64,000 bases of DNA, from NCBI GenBank assembly GCA_017163975.1, contig JAFFSR010000347.1, positions 10,130,001 to 10,194,000 of the forward strand. Direction: 5' to 3'. Of the stretch, positions 34,577 to 46,170 are shown one piece after another (position 1 is the first letter of the stretch; the number at the start of each line of letters is the position of its first letter). A program made the position numbers and the translations under genes. The DNA is from Anastatus disparis. Lineage: Eukaryota; Arthropoda; Insecta; Hymenoptera; Eupelmidae. Under the pieces are notes generated by a model, which was not told where the DNA came from, searched no databases, and was given only the letters and a program-made list of their open reading frames with translations.

Positions 34577-34850
34577 ATAAGTATATATTATTTAAGGAGA
34601 TGTAAAATAGAATAATGACGTCTTTGGTCGTGTCTCAGATTGGAACCAATAAAGACGTCATTTTTCCAATGTTTAGAAAAGTTATTTAACAAATGACGTC
34701 TTTTTATTATTTTAAAGACGTATTTTTTTTAATAAAAATGACGTCTTTTCTTACGAATTTTTATTTATAAAATACGTCTTCGAAATTATAAAAAGACGTT
34801 ATTTGTTAAATAGCTTTTATAAGTATATATTATTTAAGGATATGTAAAAT
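34577..34850 (+). mobile_element. 210-bp insert between 32-bp direct repeats, GACGTC-rich
   Basis: Copy A reads AATTATTTAAGGAGATGTAA once at the matching site; here it occurs at 34577-34608 and 34819-34850 with one mismatch. The 210 bp between contain a perfect 12-bp inverted repeat AATGACGTCTTT/AAAGACGTCATT (34615-34662) and a larger inverted pair around TATTTAACAAATGACGTC (from 34682) and GACGTTATTTGTTAAATA (to about 34812). A 32-bp target duplication is unusually long for a MITE; a local duplication is an alternative. Confidence 0.7.
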
Positions 34851-35795
34851 GGACAGTACACTTGCGCCGATAAATATTGACTATATTTTCACTGTATCTC
34901 AAAATTTTGAATAAAGAGATGCATTAACATATAATATGTATCACTAAGATTATTCAGTTGAATTTTTAAATAAATCTATTCATTAGTTATTGAGGAGTTT
35001 GGGTTCCGATATTATTTACTAATATTTTTCTATTTGGAATCAGAAATATAAATATCTTGAAAACTAATGATTATTGGGTTAATTTGAAAATTTAAATAAA
35101 TAAGCGTTGAAATTTATTTTGATGAAAATGTTATTTGATTGACATTCCCAGTATTATTTTAACTATATTTTAAAAGTTATTTGTCACCAATGAAAAAATA
35201 TTTAATTTTTCAAATTAATAATCTATTAATATCAAAAATTTTCTTAAAATTATAATATTTATGATATACAAACCTTACTTGTGATACATATACTTTGTAA
35301 TATTTTTATCTCATTAAAATTTTTTATTAGATGCAAAAAGGATTGTTAAGTAATTGCAAATGGTTTTTTTATTATTTTGAAATATTCATATTTAAAATTA
35401 ACTAAAAATGTGAATTTTAATCTTATGGTTTTTTTATTTAAATTCCGTATTTCATTTATATGAAATACGTTTGTGAAGATATTTTTATTAGAAATAAACA
35501 TAAAATTTTTTTTAAGCATGTTTCATGTAAAAATTAATTTCATGATTCAAATTCATGGTCATATATTAAGGTCTCGAAATTATAGTTGTTACTCAGTTCT
35601 CAGTTTATTTATATCAAATATTGTACTATCTTCGTTTTTATTATGGAAGTAGAGTAAGAAATAGTCACTCGATGGAATAAATTATACGCTTTTTTACTTT
35701 AAGCACATGTGTATATATATTTTTATATTATGTTTCATCAAATTATTTTTATTTTTATTCAGTACTCAAAATTAATTTGAATTAATTAATTCTTA

Positions 35796-35952
35796 CCCTG
35801 GTAGAAATGTGACCATAAAAAATGGCGTATCTAAAAATTTGAGGTTATTAGTAATAATAATGTCAAAGAAATGGCCATAAAATGTTAAAAAAGCGTTTCT
35901 ATTTCTACTGGTCATAAAATGGTAATTCACAGCGTTTCAATTTCTACAAGGG
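35796..35952. mobile_element. 157-bp MITE with TA target duplication
   Basis: Flanked by TA (35794-35795 and 35953-35954), where copy A (near 4177) has one TA and no insert. The ends are an imperfect inverted repeat: CCCTGGTAGAAAT at left and the complement of ATTTCTACAAGGG at right. A TA duplication fits Tc1/mariner-type mobilisation. Confidence 0.8.
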
Positions 35953-36960
35953 TATTTACTTAAAATTAGTCATTTATACATAATAATATAATAAAAGAAA
36001 ATTTAACTGAGCGACGTTAGGAGCGAAAAACTTCAATATAATTGATACCTATTAACGTAAAACCCATTAAATTGTGTAACAATTTTCAACAGTTGATAAA
36101 TATAATGTAAATCATATAATACATATATCAATTTCAAATTACTAATAATTAATTTAAAACTCAAAAGGAGCTATTTTAAAACGGAATATGGAAGATAAAC
36201 ATGTATCGTTTTATTCCTTAAATATCACGAATTAAAATATTAATTATTAGTAATCTGAAAGTGTTATATATAATGTAAATAATTCTATATCTTATGATTC
36301 TCAGTTTCAGTAACAGGAAAAGCCGTCCGAAAAGAGATTAATAATTACATTTTCTGCGAAATATTGCCCTTGAATCGAGTAGGTGAAATATCAGTCTTAG
36401 CACCAGAAAAAGGACACTAAGCACCGCAAATTTATGCTCTTTCTTCATAATATAGTAGTACCAACATTAGTCCCTAAAATTCAAGCTATAGTACTAACTG
36501 AAATTATATCGACACTTTTTTATTAAATACCTTAGTACATAAATTAGATATACTATGTTTAGAACCTATTTCAACAATACTTTCCTTTCTCCGTGCAGTT
36601 GTTAGTTCTAGTAAACGTCAAATATTATGTTTTTGATTATTTCATGATTCGTAATTGAAACCCGTGATTAAAAAGAATGAATTTCTATCATATTTTTTCA
36701 TTGATTCAAATGCAATTTAGTAGAACAAATTCTTAATTCATCATGATATAATTTGTATTTAAACAATTTTTATGCATATTGTAACTTTTATTAATTTTTT
36801 TTATAAAAATATGAAAATTTAATTTAGTACAAAACTACAATATCAAAATTCATAAGTTGCGGCAATTCTTTTTTATTTTAAAATTGGCTAATTTATACAT
36901 AATAATATAATACATGAAAATTCACTCGAGCGACGCTAGCAGCAAGGTATTTTTTGCTAG

Positions 36961-37814
36961 TATGTATTAATTATATAAAAAATTCATATAAAAAATTTAG
37001 ATTAAAAATTCATATTAAAATACATATGAATTTTTTCAACCGGTTACTTTAAAACATGTATGAATGTATATCCTGACGAAGTTGTTTGAAATAATGGTTG
37101 ATACTTTGTAATAACTTTTTTTTTTATTACTAGTTATAAATAGTGTGATTCAGGGTGAGTGAGCATTCTATTTATAACAGTACGGATTTTGATAACGATA
37201 ATTTCATAAATAGACACATAAAGTCAATTTATTTATTTTCAAATTTTATCCTACTTCACAGTAACACAGATTTGATAATTGTGAAATTTAGTGATTAATT
37301 CTATTAAAAAAAAAGTGAATTAACTTATTTTAATACAACTTGCGTAGCATCATTTTGCAAATTATTTTGAAATTATTTCAAGTTTAAAACTTAAGAAATT
37401 CATCTAAAAATCACATTTTTCATTATTTTTAGTTACATTATTATTTTTTCCAAGGGATTGCCGAGGATGTCCACTCTGAAATTTTTAGGCCATATTTATA
37501 CATATATATATTACCTGCTTTAATGAGTTTTTTGGACATGGGATCATGGTTCAAAACTTTAAAAAGTGTTATTTCAATGTTTTAAATGACTTTAGCTCAG
37601 CAGATGGCTACATTAGCACGTATGAATTACTTTTTTCTCAAAATTTAGAATATTTTAAACAAAAAAGTTTCTTAGTAATATATTCTTAAAACGCAACCCA
37701 ACTGAGTAATTTAAGCCTAAAATTAGTCAAAAATGTCAAAAATATGTTTTTAGCCCAACTTTGAAGCTTTGTAGCTCTGAAAATATGTACTAAAGAGATC
37801 TATAAAAATTCTGA
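36961..37814. other. AT-rich spacer, no gene seen
   Basis: Non-coding AT-rich DNA between repeat copy B and the Helitron helicase. Nothing recognisable. Confidence 0.4.
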
Positions 37815-38283
37815 GTGGTCCATGATATGACAATAAAACCATTATATCAACTTTTAGCGAAAAAAATTTTTCGTCTTTCGATTTGGCAGAGAATGGGCGA
37901 TATATATAATGACGGTCCAGGTGAAAGTGGTAAAAGCTACTTATTGAATTCAATTATAACTTATCTAAAAATTCAGGGAATCAACTATTTAGTTGTATCA
38001 TGGACAGGTATAACGGCTAATTTATTACAAGACGGTGTGACAGTACATACAGCATTTAAATTACCGTTGAACATATCTGAAGACACAATATGTAATATTA
38101 GTGTAAACAGCAAAATAGATAAAAAAATGAAAAACATATCAATTGTTATCTGGGATGAAATCACAATGACATCAAAATACGCTTTTGAAGCCGTCACGTC
38201 GATCGCATGTTTGAAGATGTATGGGATAATAACACAGCCACACAAAAAAAAATGTCAAAACCCACGGACCAGACCATATATAC

Positions 38284-39395
38284 CTTATGTTTTTGAGGTC
38301 GCTGATTCCGAATCCGTGGTCCATTTGACCCCATCACCTCAGGGTCAAGGTCAGGTCAAGGTCAAATTTCCAAAATTAACGGCAACCAAGGTTTAACAGT
38401 ATACATATATGTTTTTGAGGTCGCTGATTCCGAATCCGTGGTCCATTTGACCCCATCACCTCAGGGTCAAGGTCAGGTTGAGGTCAAATTTCCAAAATTA
38501 ACGGCAACCAAGGTTTAACAGTATACATATATGTTTTTGAGGTCGCTGATTCCGAATCCGTGGTCCGTTTGACCCTATCACCTCAGGGTCAAGGTCAGGT
38601 CAAGGTCAAATTTACAAAATTAACGGCAACCAAGGTTTAACAGTATACATATATGTTTTTGAGGTCGCTGATTCCGAATCCGTGGTCCATTTGACCCCAT
38701 CACCTCAGCGTCAAGGTCAGGTCAAGGTCAAATTTACAAAATTAACGGCAACCAAGGTTTAACAGTGTACATATATGTTTCTAAGGTCGCTGATTCCGAA
38801 TCCGTGGTCCATTTGACCCCATCACCTCAGGGTCAAGGTCAGGTCGAGGTCAAATTTCCAAAATTAACGGCAACCAAGGTTTAACAGTATACATATATGT
38901 TTTTGAGGTCGCTGATTCCGAATCCGTGGTCCGTTTGACCCTATCACCTCAGGGTCAAGGTCAGGTCAAGGTCAAATTTACAAAATTAACGGCAACCAAG
39001 GTTTAACAGTATGCATATATGTTTTTGAGGTCGCTGATTCCGAATCCGTGGTCCATTTGACCCCATCACCTCAGCGTCAAGGTCAGGTCAAGGTCAAATT
39101 TACAAAATTAACGGCAACCAAGGTTTAACAGTATACATATATGTTTTTGAGGTCGCTGATTCCGAATCCGTGGTCCATTTGACCCCATCACCTCAGAGTC
39201 AAGGTCAGGTCAAGGTCAAATTTACAAAATTAACGCACCAGGTTTAACAGTATCATATATGTTTTGAGGTCGCTGATTCCGAACCGGGTCCATTGACCCA
39301 CACCTTAGGGTCAAGGTCAGGTCAAGGTCAAATTTCCAAAATTAACGGCAACCAAGGTTTAACAGTATACATATATGTTTTTGGGGCCGTCGAAT
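38284..39395 (+). repeat. 122-bp tandem repeats, left arm (about 9 units)
   Basis: Period 122 bp, counted from GTTTTTGAGGTCGCTGATTC at 38289, 38411, 38533 and so on. Each unit includes TCAAGGTCAGGTCAAGGTCA and AACGGCAACCAAGGTTTAAC. The last units (39225-39310) carry small deletions. Confidence 0.95.
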
Positions 39396-39479
39396 CCGAA
39401 TCCGTGGCACGTTTGACTCCATCACCTCATAGTGAAGGTTATTTGAAGGTAAAATCGACAAAATTCTTGTAAAACAAAC

Positions 39480-40530
39480 CATATTCCCATAGTTCTCAAC
39501 CATTTTAGATACAATTACTTTGTAATTTGGGCTTCTGCGATTACCCAAAAAGTTTTCAGTAACTTCCTTAAAGCTAAGCCATGCAGCTTTCTCAATGTTT
39601 GTCATGGAACTAATGAACTGGTCATCAGCCATCATTTTTCTAATTTCAGGACCGTCGAAAATACCTTCCTTCAATTTTGCATCTGATTTACTTGGAAATT
39701 TACTTTCCAAGTATTTGAAGCACTGGCTATCTTTATCTAAAGCTTTAACGAATTGTTTCATCACACCAAGTTTTATGTGTAATGGAGGAATGAGAACTCT
39801 TTTCGGATCAACCAATGGAGTAGCTATAACGTTACTCTTTCCGACTTCGAGAGATTTTCTTTCAGGCCATTTATGATTTGTGTAGTGCTTTGCACGGTCT
39901 CTACAATCCCATAAGCACAAGAAACATGGCGTCTTTGTAAATCCAGACTGCTGTCCTAACAATATTCCAGAAACTTTCAAATCACCACATATCCGCCATT
40001 TGTGCTTATCATACTGAATATTTCGTATTATAATTTTGAGATTATCGTATGTTTCCTTCATTGTAGTGGAGTGCGCTATAGGAACTGAGGCATAGTGGTT
40101 GCTATTGTGTAGTAATACGGCTTTTAAACTTCTTTTTGATGAATCTATGAACAATCTCCATTCTTCGTCTTTATACACATTAGGTTTAATTTCATTCATT
40201 AAACCTTTTACGTCTTTACAATATACTATTTTATCACTATTATGATTCATTTCTTCAAAGTATGGTTCGAAACTTTTGCTTCTTGTTCTGTAAAAAGATA
40301 CTTTAGTAGATTTTGCCAACTGCTTCATGCCTTTTGAAGCTGAAGCTAAATGTTCTGCTCCATCTTTAGGTAAGTTAAGCTCTCTAACTAGGTCGTTTAG
40401 TTTATCTTGAGTCCATAACTTTACGCTTTTGTCTTTTTGGCCCGCTGGAAGGAAAATATCGTCATCGTCATCATCATCATCATCTGCAGTTTCTTCATTA
40501 CTATCACTTTCATAGGACTCGCTACATTGA
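39480..40530 (-). pseudogene. Truncated opposed copy of the transposon-borne gene
   Basis: An open minus-strand frame (39342-40610) whose central part is nearly identical to residues encoded at about 41640-42670 on the plus strand: acidic DDDDDDDDDIFLPAGQKDK, CFLCLWDCRDRAKHYTNH, VLIPPLHIKLGVMKQFVKAL and EGIFDGPEIRKMM. The N-terminal Cys-rich part is absent (homology ends near 40528) and the last about 90 residues were removed by a deletion of about 290 bp (junction near 39480). The ends of the frame are translated spacer and repeat. It retains the sense codon where the plus copy has a stop. Confidence 0.85.
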
Positions 40531-40535
40531 GTAAA

Positions 40536-41085
40536 GGTAATTTCAAGGTAAAATGTACTAGATTCATGCAAAACAAACCTAAACCACGGTATCTGCGAAT
40601 TGTAGTACAATATTGATTAATTTCATTTTAATACAAGGCTACTTTGAAGAACAAAAGATCATATTTAATTTTCTCTTATTTGTGAGATCGTACATTATAC
40701 AATTCCAAATTGCATAAGAGTGTTCTGTGATATACGTAAAGAATTGTGTAGAAAGTAAGCATGCATTTTCTAATTGTACAAATGTACGGTTAAATGAATA
40801 AGCAAAAATTAAACATGAATTTTTTTCGTCAACGTAGCCTTCACCTGCTTCCTCGACAAAAACTGTGACGGTGACACTGCCCCAAACGAGGATGTGTGGA
40901 ATGATCCGCTCATAAGTTTGTCGGGGTAACGATGCCAGTGGAAGCGCACTGCCTCGCAGGGGGACGTTAAGGTGTGAGGATGAAGCTGTAGTGTGTCCGA
41001 CGACGAGTTGACACTGTCCTCGTCAAAGTCGGAAAGCTCTTATACTTAGCCCCGGAGAGGTATAAGAGTTATCACCTCCGGGACA
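40536..41085. other. Central spacer and leader of the transposon gene
   Basis: 40536-40800 is AT-rich without a gene. 40830-41085 is GC-richer and leads to the start codon at 41086. It contains nested inverted repeats: CTCTTATAC/GTATAAGAG (about 41037-41069) and CCCGGAGAGG/CACCTCCGGG (about 41051-41082). These could act in the leader RNA or mark a promoter; no TATA box is convincing. Confidence 0.4.
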
Positions 41086-42948
41086 ATGGACTCACCTGCG
41101 ATCGGACCAGGATCCCTAACGTGCGGGGTTATACTGAAAATCATGGAAAATTTACCTTCTACATCTCAAGGGCATATTTGCACAAAAAATTCTAATCTTT
41201 TTTGTTTTGTCTGTGGAGTATTCACTCCGCAAAAATCTCGAAGACATTTCAATGAGAATCTCAGAAAAATTTACAAAACTTGCTTCAAATTAGAAACTGA
41301 TGTAGTTATAGAAAAGTGGACTCCATGTAGTATCTGCGAACAATGTCGTCAAATGCTTTGTAAGTGGAATGAAACAAAAGAAGATGACAAAGTTAAATTT
41401 AATAGCCAAATGGAATGGTATCAACCAGATAGAAGAGAGGATTGTTACTTCTGTAATACCGAAATTATTGGAATTAATAGTAAAATTAAAGCAACAGTGA
41501 ATTATGCTGATGTTATTTCTGTAAAAAGACCTATCGAAAAATCGGGAAGCGATGAAAAAAATGATGAAGAAGATAACGAAGTCAGTGGCGGCATTGATGG
41601 GGATAAAATTGATGATAATGACTTAAAAGATGAATCGTATGAAAGCTATAGTGATGAAGAAACTGCAGATGATGATGATGATGACGATGATGATATTTTC
41701 CTTCCAGCGGGCCAAAAAGACAAAAGCGTAAAGTAATGGACTCAAGATAAACTAAACGACCTAGTTAGAGAGCTTAACTTACCTAAAGATGGAGCAGAAC
41801 ATTTAGCTTCAGCTTTAAAAGGCATGAATCAGTTGGCAAAATCTACTAAAGTATCTTTTTACAGAACAAGAAGCAAAAGTTTCGAACCATACTTTGAAGA
41901 AATGAATCATAATGGTGATAAAATAGAGTATTGTAAAGACGTAAAAGGTTTAATGAATGAAATTAAACCTAATGTGTATAAAGACGAAGAATGGAGATTG
42001 TTCATAGATTCATCAAAAAGAAGTTTAAAAGCCGTATTACTACACAATAGCAACCACTATGCCTCAGTTCCTATAGCGCACTCCACTACAATGAAGGAAA
42101 CATACGATAATCTCAAAATTATAATACAAAATATTCAGTATGATAAGCATAAATGGCGGATATGTGGTGATTTGAAAGTTTCTAGAATATTGTTAGGACA
42201 GCAGTCTGGATTTACAAAGACGCCATGTTTCTTGTGCTTATGGGATAGTAGAGACCGTGCAAAGCACTATACAAATCATAAATGGCCTGAAAGAAAATCT
42301 CTCGAAGTCGGAAAGAGTAACGTTATAGCTACTCCATTGGTTGATCCAAAAAGAGTTCTCATTCCTCCATTACACATAAAACTTGGTGTGATAAAACAAT
42401 TCGTTAAAGCTTTAGATAAAGATAGTCAGTGCTTCAAATACTTGGAAAGTAAATTTCCAAGTAAATCAGATGCAAAATTGAAGGAAGGTATTTTTGACGG
42501 TCCTGAAATTAGAAAAATGATGGCTGATGACCAGTTCATTAGTTCCATGACAAACATTGAGAAAGCTGCATGGCTTAGCTTTAAGGAAGTTACTGAAAAC
42601 TTTTTGGGTAATCGCAGAAGCCCAAATTACAAAGTAATTGTATCTAAAATGGTTGAGAACTATGGGAATATGGGTTGCCTAATGAATTACAAACTACATT
42701 TTCTGCACAATCACTTGGATAGTTTTCCTGAAAACTGTGGCGATTATAGCGAAGAACAGGGAGAGCGTTTTCACCAAGACATTAAAGTAATGGAGAAGCG
42801 TTATCAAGGTAGATGGGATGCTAGTATGTTGGCCGACTACTGCTGGATGTTGAAAAGAGATTGTAAAACTACTGGGAAAAAACGTAAAAGGAAACCTTTG
42901 CACCCATCATTTGATGAGAAACGTGTAAGGTATAGTAAGAAAAAATAA
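41086..42948 (+). pseudogene. Transposon-borne gene, unnamed invertebrate family (one nonsense codon)
   Basis: About 620 codons interrupted by a single TAA at 41734-41736; the opposed copy has Leu there (TTA), so one base change made the stop. The N-terminus (41086-41500) is Cys-rich: CFVCGVFTPQ, CSICEQCRQMLC and DCYFCNTE, likely zinc-binding. An Asp-rich stretch follows (about 41670-41695). The main domain has CFLCLWDSRDRAKHYTNH, VLIPPLHIKLGVIKQFVKAL, EGIFDGPEIRKMM, NFLGNRRSPNYKVIV, NYKLHFLHNHLDSFPENCGD, EQGERFHQDIKVMEKRYQGR and MLADYCWMLKRD, and a basic C-terminus. I know this pattern as a recurrent uncharacterised protein of insects and hydra. A transposase or nuclease role is inference from its location, not shown. 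Confidence 0.75.
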
Positions 42949-43039
42949 ATGGCATGAAGTTTGGTTTGTTTTACAAGAATTTTGTCGATTTTACCTTCAA
43001 ATAACCTTCACTATGAGGTGATGAAGTCAAACGGACCAC

Positions 43040-44660
43040 GGATTCGGATTCGGCGACCCCAAAAACATATATGTATACTGTTAAACCTTGGTTGCCGTTA
43101 ATTTTGGAAATTTGACCTTGACCTGACCTTGACCCTAAGGTGATGGGGTCAAATGGACCACGGATTCGGAATCAGCGACCTCTAAAACATATATGTATAC
43201 TGTTAAACCTTGGTTGCTGTTAATTTTGTAAATTTGACCTTGAACTGATTCTGACCCTGAGGTGATGGGGTCAAATGGACCACGGATTCGGAATCAGCGA
43301 CCTCAAAAACATATATGTATACTGTTAAACCTTGGTTGCCGTTAATTTTGTAAATTTGACCTTGACCTGACCTTTACCCTGACGTGATGGGGTCAAACGG
43401 ACCACGGATTCGGAATCAGCGACCTCAAAAACATATATGTATACTGTTAAACCTTGGTTGCCGTTAATTTTGTAAATTGGACCTCGACCTGACCTTGACC
43501 CTGAGGTGATGGGGTCAAATGGACCACGGATTCGGAATCAGCAACCTCAAAAACATATATGTATACTGTTAAACCTTGGTTGCCGTTAATTTTGGAAATT
43601 TGACCTTGACCTGACCTTGACCCTGAGGTGATGGGGTCAAATGGACCACGGATTCGGAATCAGCGACCTCAAAAACATATATGTATACTGTTAAACCTTG
43701 GTTGCCGTTAATTTTGTAAATTTGACCTTGACCTGACCTTGACCCTGAGGTGATGGGGTCAAATGGACCACGGATTCGGAATCAGCGACCTCAAAAACAT
43801 ATATGAATACTGTTAAACCTTGGTTGCCGTTAATTTTGTAAATTGGACCTCGACCTGACCTTGACCCTGAGGTGATGGGGTCAAATGGACCACGGATTCG
43901 TAATCAGCGACCTCAAAAACATATATGTATACTGTTAAACCTTGGTTGCCGTTAATTTTGGAAATTTGACCTTGACCTGACCTTGACCCTGAGGTGATGG
44001 GGTCAAATGGACCACGGATTCGTAATCAGCGACCTCAAAAACATATATGTATACTGTTAAACCTTGGTTGCCGTTAATTTTGGAAATTTGACCTTGACCT
44101 GACCTTGACCCTGAGGTGATGGGGTCAAATAAACCACGGATTCGGAATCAACGACCTCAAAAACATATATGTATACTGTTAAACTTTGGTTGCCGTTAAT
44201 TTTGTAAATTTGACCTTGACCTCACCTTGACCCTGAGGTGATGGGGTCAAATGGACCACGGATTCGGAATCAGCGACCTCAAAAACATATATGGATACTG
44301 TTAAACCTTGGTTGCCGTTAATTTTGTAAATTGGACCTCGACCTGACCTTGACCCTGAGGTGATGGGGTCAAATGGACCACGGATTCGGAATCAGCGACC
44401 TCAAAAACATATATGTATACTGTTAAACCTTGGTTGCCGTTAATTTTGGAAATTTGACCTTGACCTGACCTTGACCCTGAGGTGATGGGGTCAAATGGAC
44501 CACGGATTCGGAATCAGCGACCTCAAAAACATATATGTATACTGTTAAACCTTGGTTGCCGTTAATTTTGTAAATTTGACCTTGACCTGACCTTGACCCT
44601 GAGATGATGGGGTCAAATTGGACCACGGATTCGGAATCAGCGACCTTAAAAACATAAGAT
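43040..44660 (-). repeat. 122-bp tandem repeats, right arm (about 13 units)
   Basis: The same unit as the left array in opposite orientation: TTGACCTTGACCTGACCTTG, AGGTGATGGGGTCAAATGGA and CCACGGATTCGGAATCAGCG. There are more copies than in the left arm, so the arms have changed copy number independently. Confidence 0.95.
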
Positions 44661-45786
44661 ATATATGGTCTGGTCCGTGGGTTTTGACATTTTTTTTTTG
44701 TGTGGCTGTGTAATTACTTGTTTGGAGGGAAAACATTTATCATATCAAGGGATTTTAGTCAAACATTACCAATAGTAAAACATGGAAATAGAACACAGAT
44801 AGTAGAAAATTGTGTCAAAAATAGCTATTTATGGGAATATTTTTAATGTATGTCTTTGAAAGAAAATAAACGTTTATTGGAATCAGATGATAAATTTAAA
44901 AATTGGTTACTAAATATAGGAAATGGTAATTTTCATTCAAAATATGAAAAAGGGGAATGAAGTTATACAAATTTAAAAAAAAATATTGTCAGAGGGCAAT
45001 CTAATTAATGAAATTTACGGGCATAATATAAATATTGAAGATTGTGACTATTACGAAAATATTATATTAGCACCGAAAAACGTAGGTGTAACAGAAATGA
45101 ATGAAAAAATTTTATCAAAAATAAATGAACCAGTAACAGAGTACTTGAGCATTGACTCTGCAAAAGATGTAAATAACGAAAGTTAAGACGCAATTTTGCC
45201 AACAGAATTTTTAAATTCTTTAACGCCCAATGGTTTACCTCTGCATAGATTACAATTGAAAAAGGAGTTATAGCAATGCTTTTAAAAAATGTTAATTTGA
45301 AAGAAGGACTTCCTAACAAAACCCGATTTAAAAAAATAAAACAATTTACTATTATTGCACAAATATTAACAGAAAGTAAAAAAGCACTATATTCTTACTA
45401 CGTATGACCTTATCAGCAAATGATGTACTGCCATTCTAGATAACCAGAAAACAATTTCCTGTAAAATTTGAATATGAAATGACTATTAATAAGTCGCAAG
45501 GACAATCATTTAAAAAAGTAGGAGAGTATTTACCAACACCACTTTTCAGTCATGGGCAGTCATACGTGGCACTTTCAAGGACAACTAATAAAACAGAATT
45601 GAAAATATTATTAACAGAAAAATCATGAAAAGTTAAAGATGAAATGGTCCATACTAAAAATACCGTTTACAGAGAAATATTATAAAACCACAATACACAA
45701 ATTAAATATAATGAATAAGAAAATAAAATGAAACATATTTGAAACTCTAATATATTATTAAATATAAATAAATTAAAAATTATGAA

Positions 45787-46170
45787 GTAGAGTTTAGCGC
45801 TGTGTGGTTAAAAATAACGGCTGCTATTCTTAGTTCTGTGCCATTGAAAAAACGCGATTGCTTTTTTAAATACTGTGTAGTTGAAAAAATTGTGGCTGCT
45901 ATTGTAAGTGCTGTGTTGGGGAAGAACGCTAAAACTACTGTAAGCGCTGTGTAATTAGAAATTCGCGACTGCCATTTTGAGCACCGTGTGGCTAAAAAAA
46001 TGCAGCTGCTAGTGTAGGCGTTGTTCAATTAAGAATTCACAGATGCTATTTTAAGTGCTGCGTAGTTACCAATTCGCGGCTACCATTTCAAGCGCTGGGA
46101 GGTTTAATAAACGTGGCTGCTATTGCAAGCGTTGTGTAATTAAGAATTCACGGTTTCTATTTCCAGCACT
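45787..46170. repeat. Diverged ~45-bp minisatellite
   Basis: About eight degenerate units of the type GCGCTGTGTAATTAAGAATT plus GCGGCTGCTATT, for example at 45799, 45889, 45945, 46015, 46063 and 46107. It ends where the GAGACGGA satellite begins. Confidence 0.75.

Larger units (their letters stand above)
33985..36960 (+). repeat. Dispersed repeat, copy B
   Basis: Collinear with copy A (1-7345). It lacks three elements present in A and so supplies empty sites; it also lacks 2553-3480 of A. It carries its own two insertions (34609-34818 and 35796-35952). The segment 36393-36450 (ATATCAGTCTTAGCACCAGA) differs locally from A. It ends near 36960 after a degenerate GCGACGCTAGCAGCAAGG motif. Confidence 0.85.
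38233..44710. mobile_element. 6.48-kb inverted-repeat transposon with opposed gene copies
   Basis: Ends are CACAGCCACAC at 38233 and its complement at 44710, followed by poly(A)/poly(T) and the shared word ATGTCAAAACCCACGGACCA. TAA lies outside both ends (38230-38232 and 44711-44713). Removing the element and one TAA joins the helicase codons in frame as DNNYLFGG, a conserved Pif1 stretch, which supports the boundaries. Each arm carries an array of 122-bp repeats and a copy of the same gene pointing outwards; the central spacer is at about 40536-41640. A 3-bp TAA duplication resembles PIF/Harbinger, but no DDE transposase of that type is recognised, so superfamily is open. Confidence 0.9.
37815..45628 (+). 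pseudogene. Helitron Pif1-like helicase, split by a 6.5-kb insertion
   Basis: The 5' part (about 37890-38232) has Walker A DGPGESGKSYLLNSI, then VVSWTGITANLLQDGVTVHT and Walker B IVIWDEITM. A frame shift near 38195 leads to DRMFEDVWDNN. The 3' part resumes at 44714 with YLFGGKTFIISRDFSQTLPI, IVENCVKNSYLWEYF, ILAPKNVGVTEMNEKIL (about 45064), [20 protein letters not shown] and [14 protein letters not shown] (45437-45590). This motif order is that of Pif1 helicases in Helitrons, which unwind DNA during rolling-circle transposition. Stops after YLWEYF, near 45184 and near 45440 show further decay. The Rep domain is missing upstream of 37890. Confidence 0.88.

Noticed and set aside
38284..39395. 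CRISPR array or coding repeat
   Set aside because: The 122-bp units are directly contiguous without unique spacers and are mirrored at the other end of a transposon.
39595..39876. 93-codon plus-strand frame
   Set aside because: Antisense shadow of the truncated transposon gene copy.
45062..45319. 85-codon minus-strand frame
   Set aside because: Antisense to the helicase C-terminal part, which carries conserved motifs.
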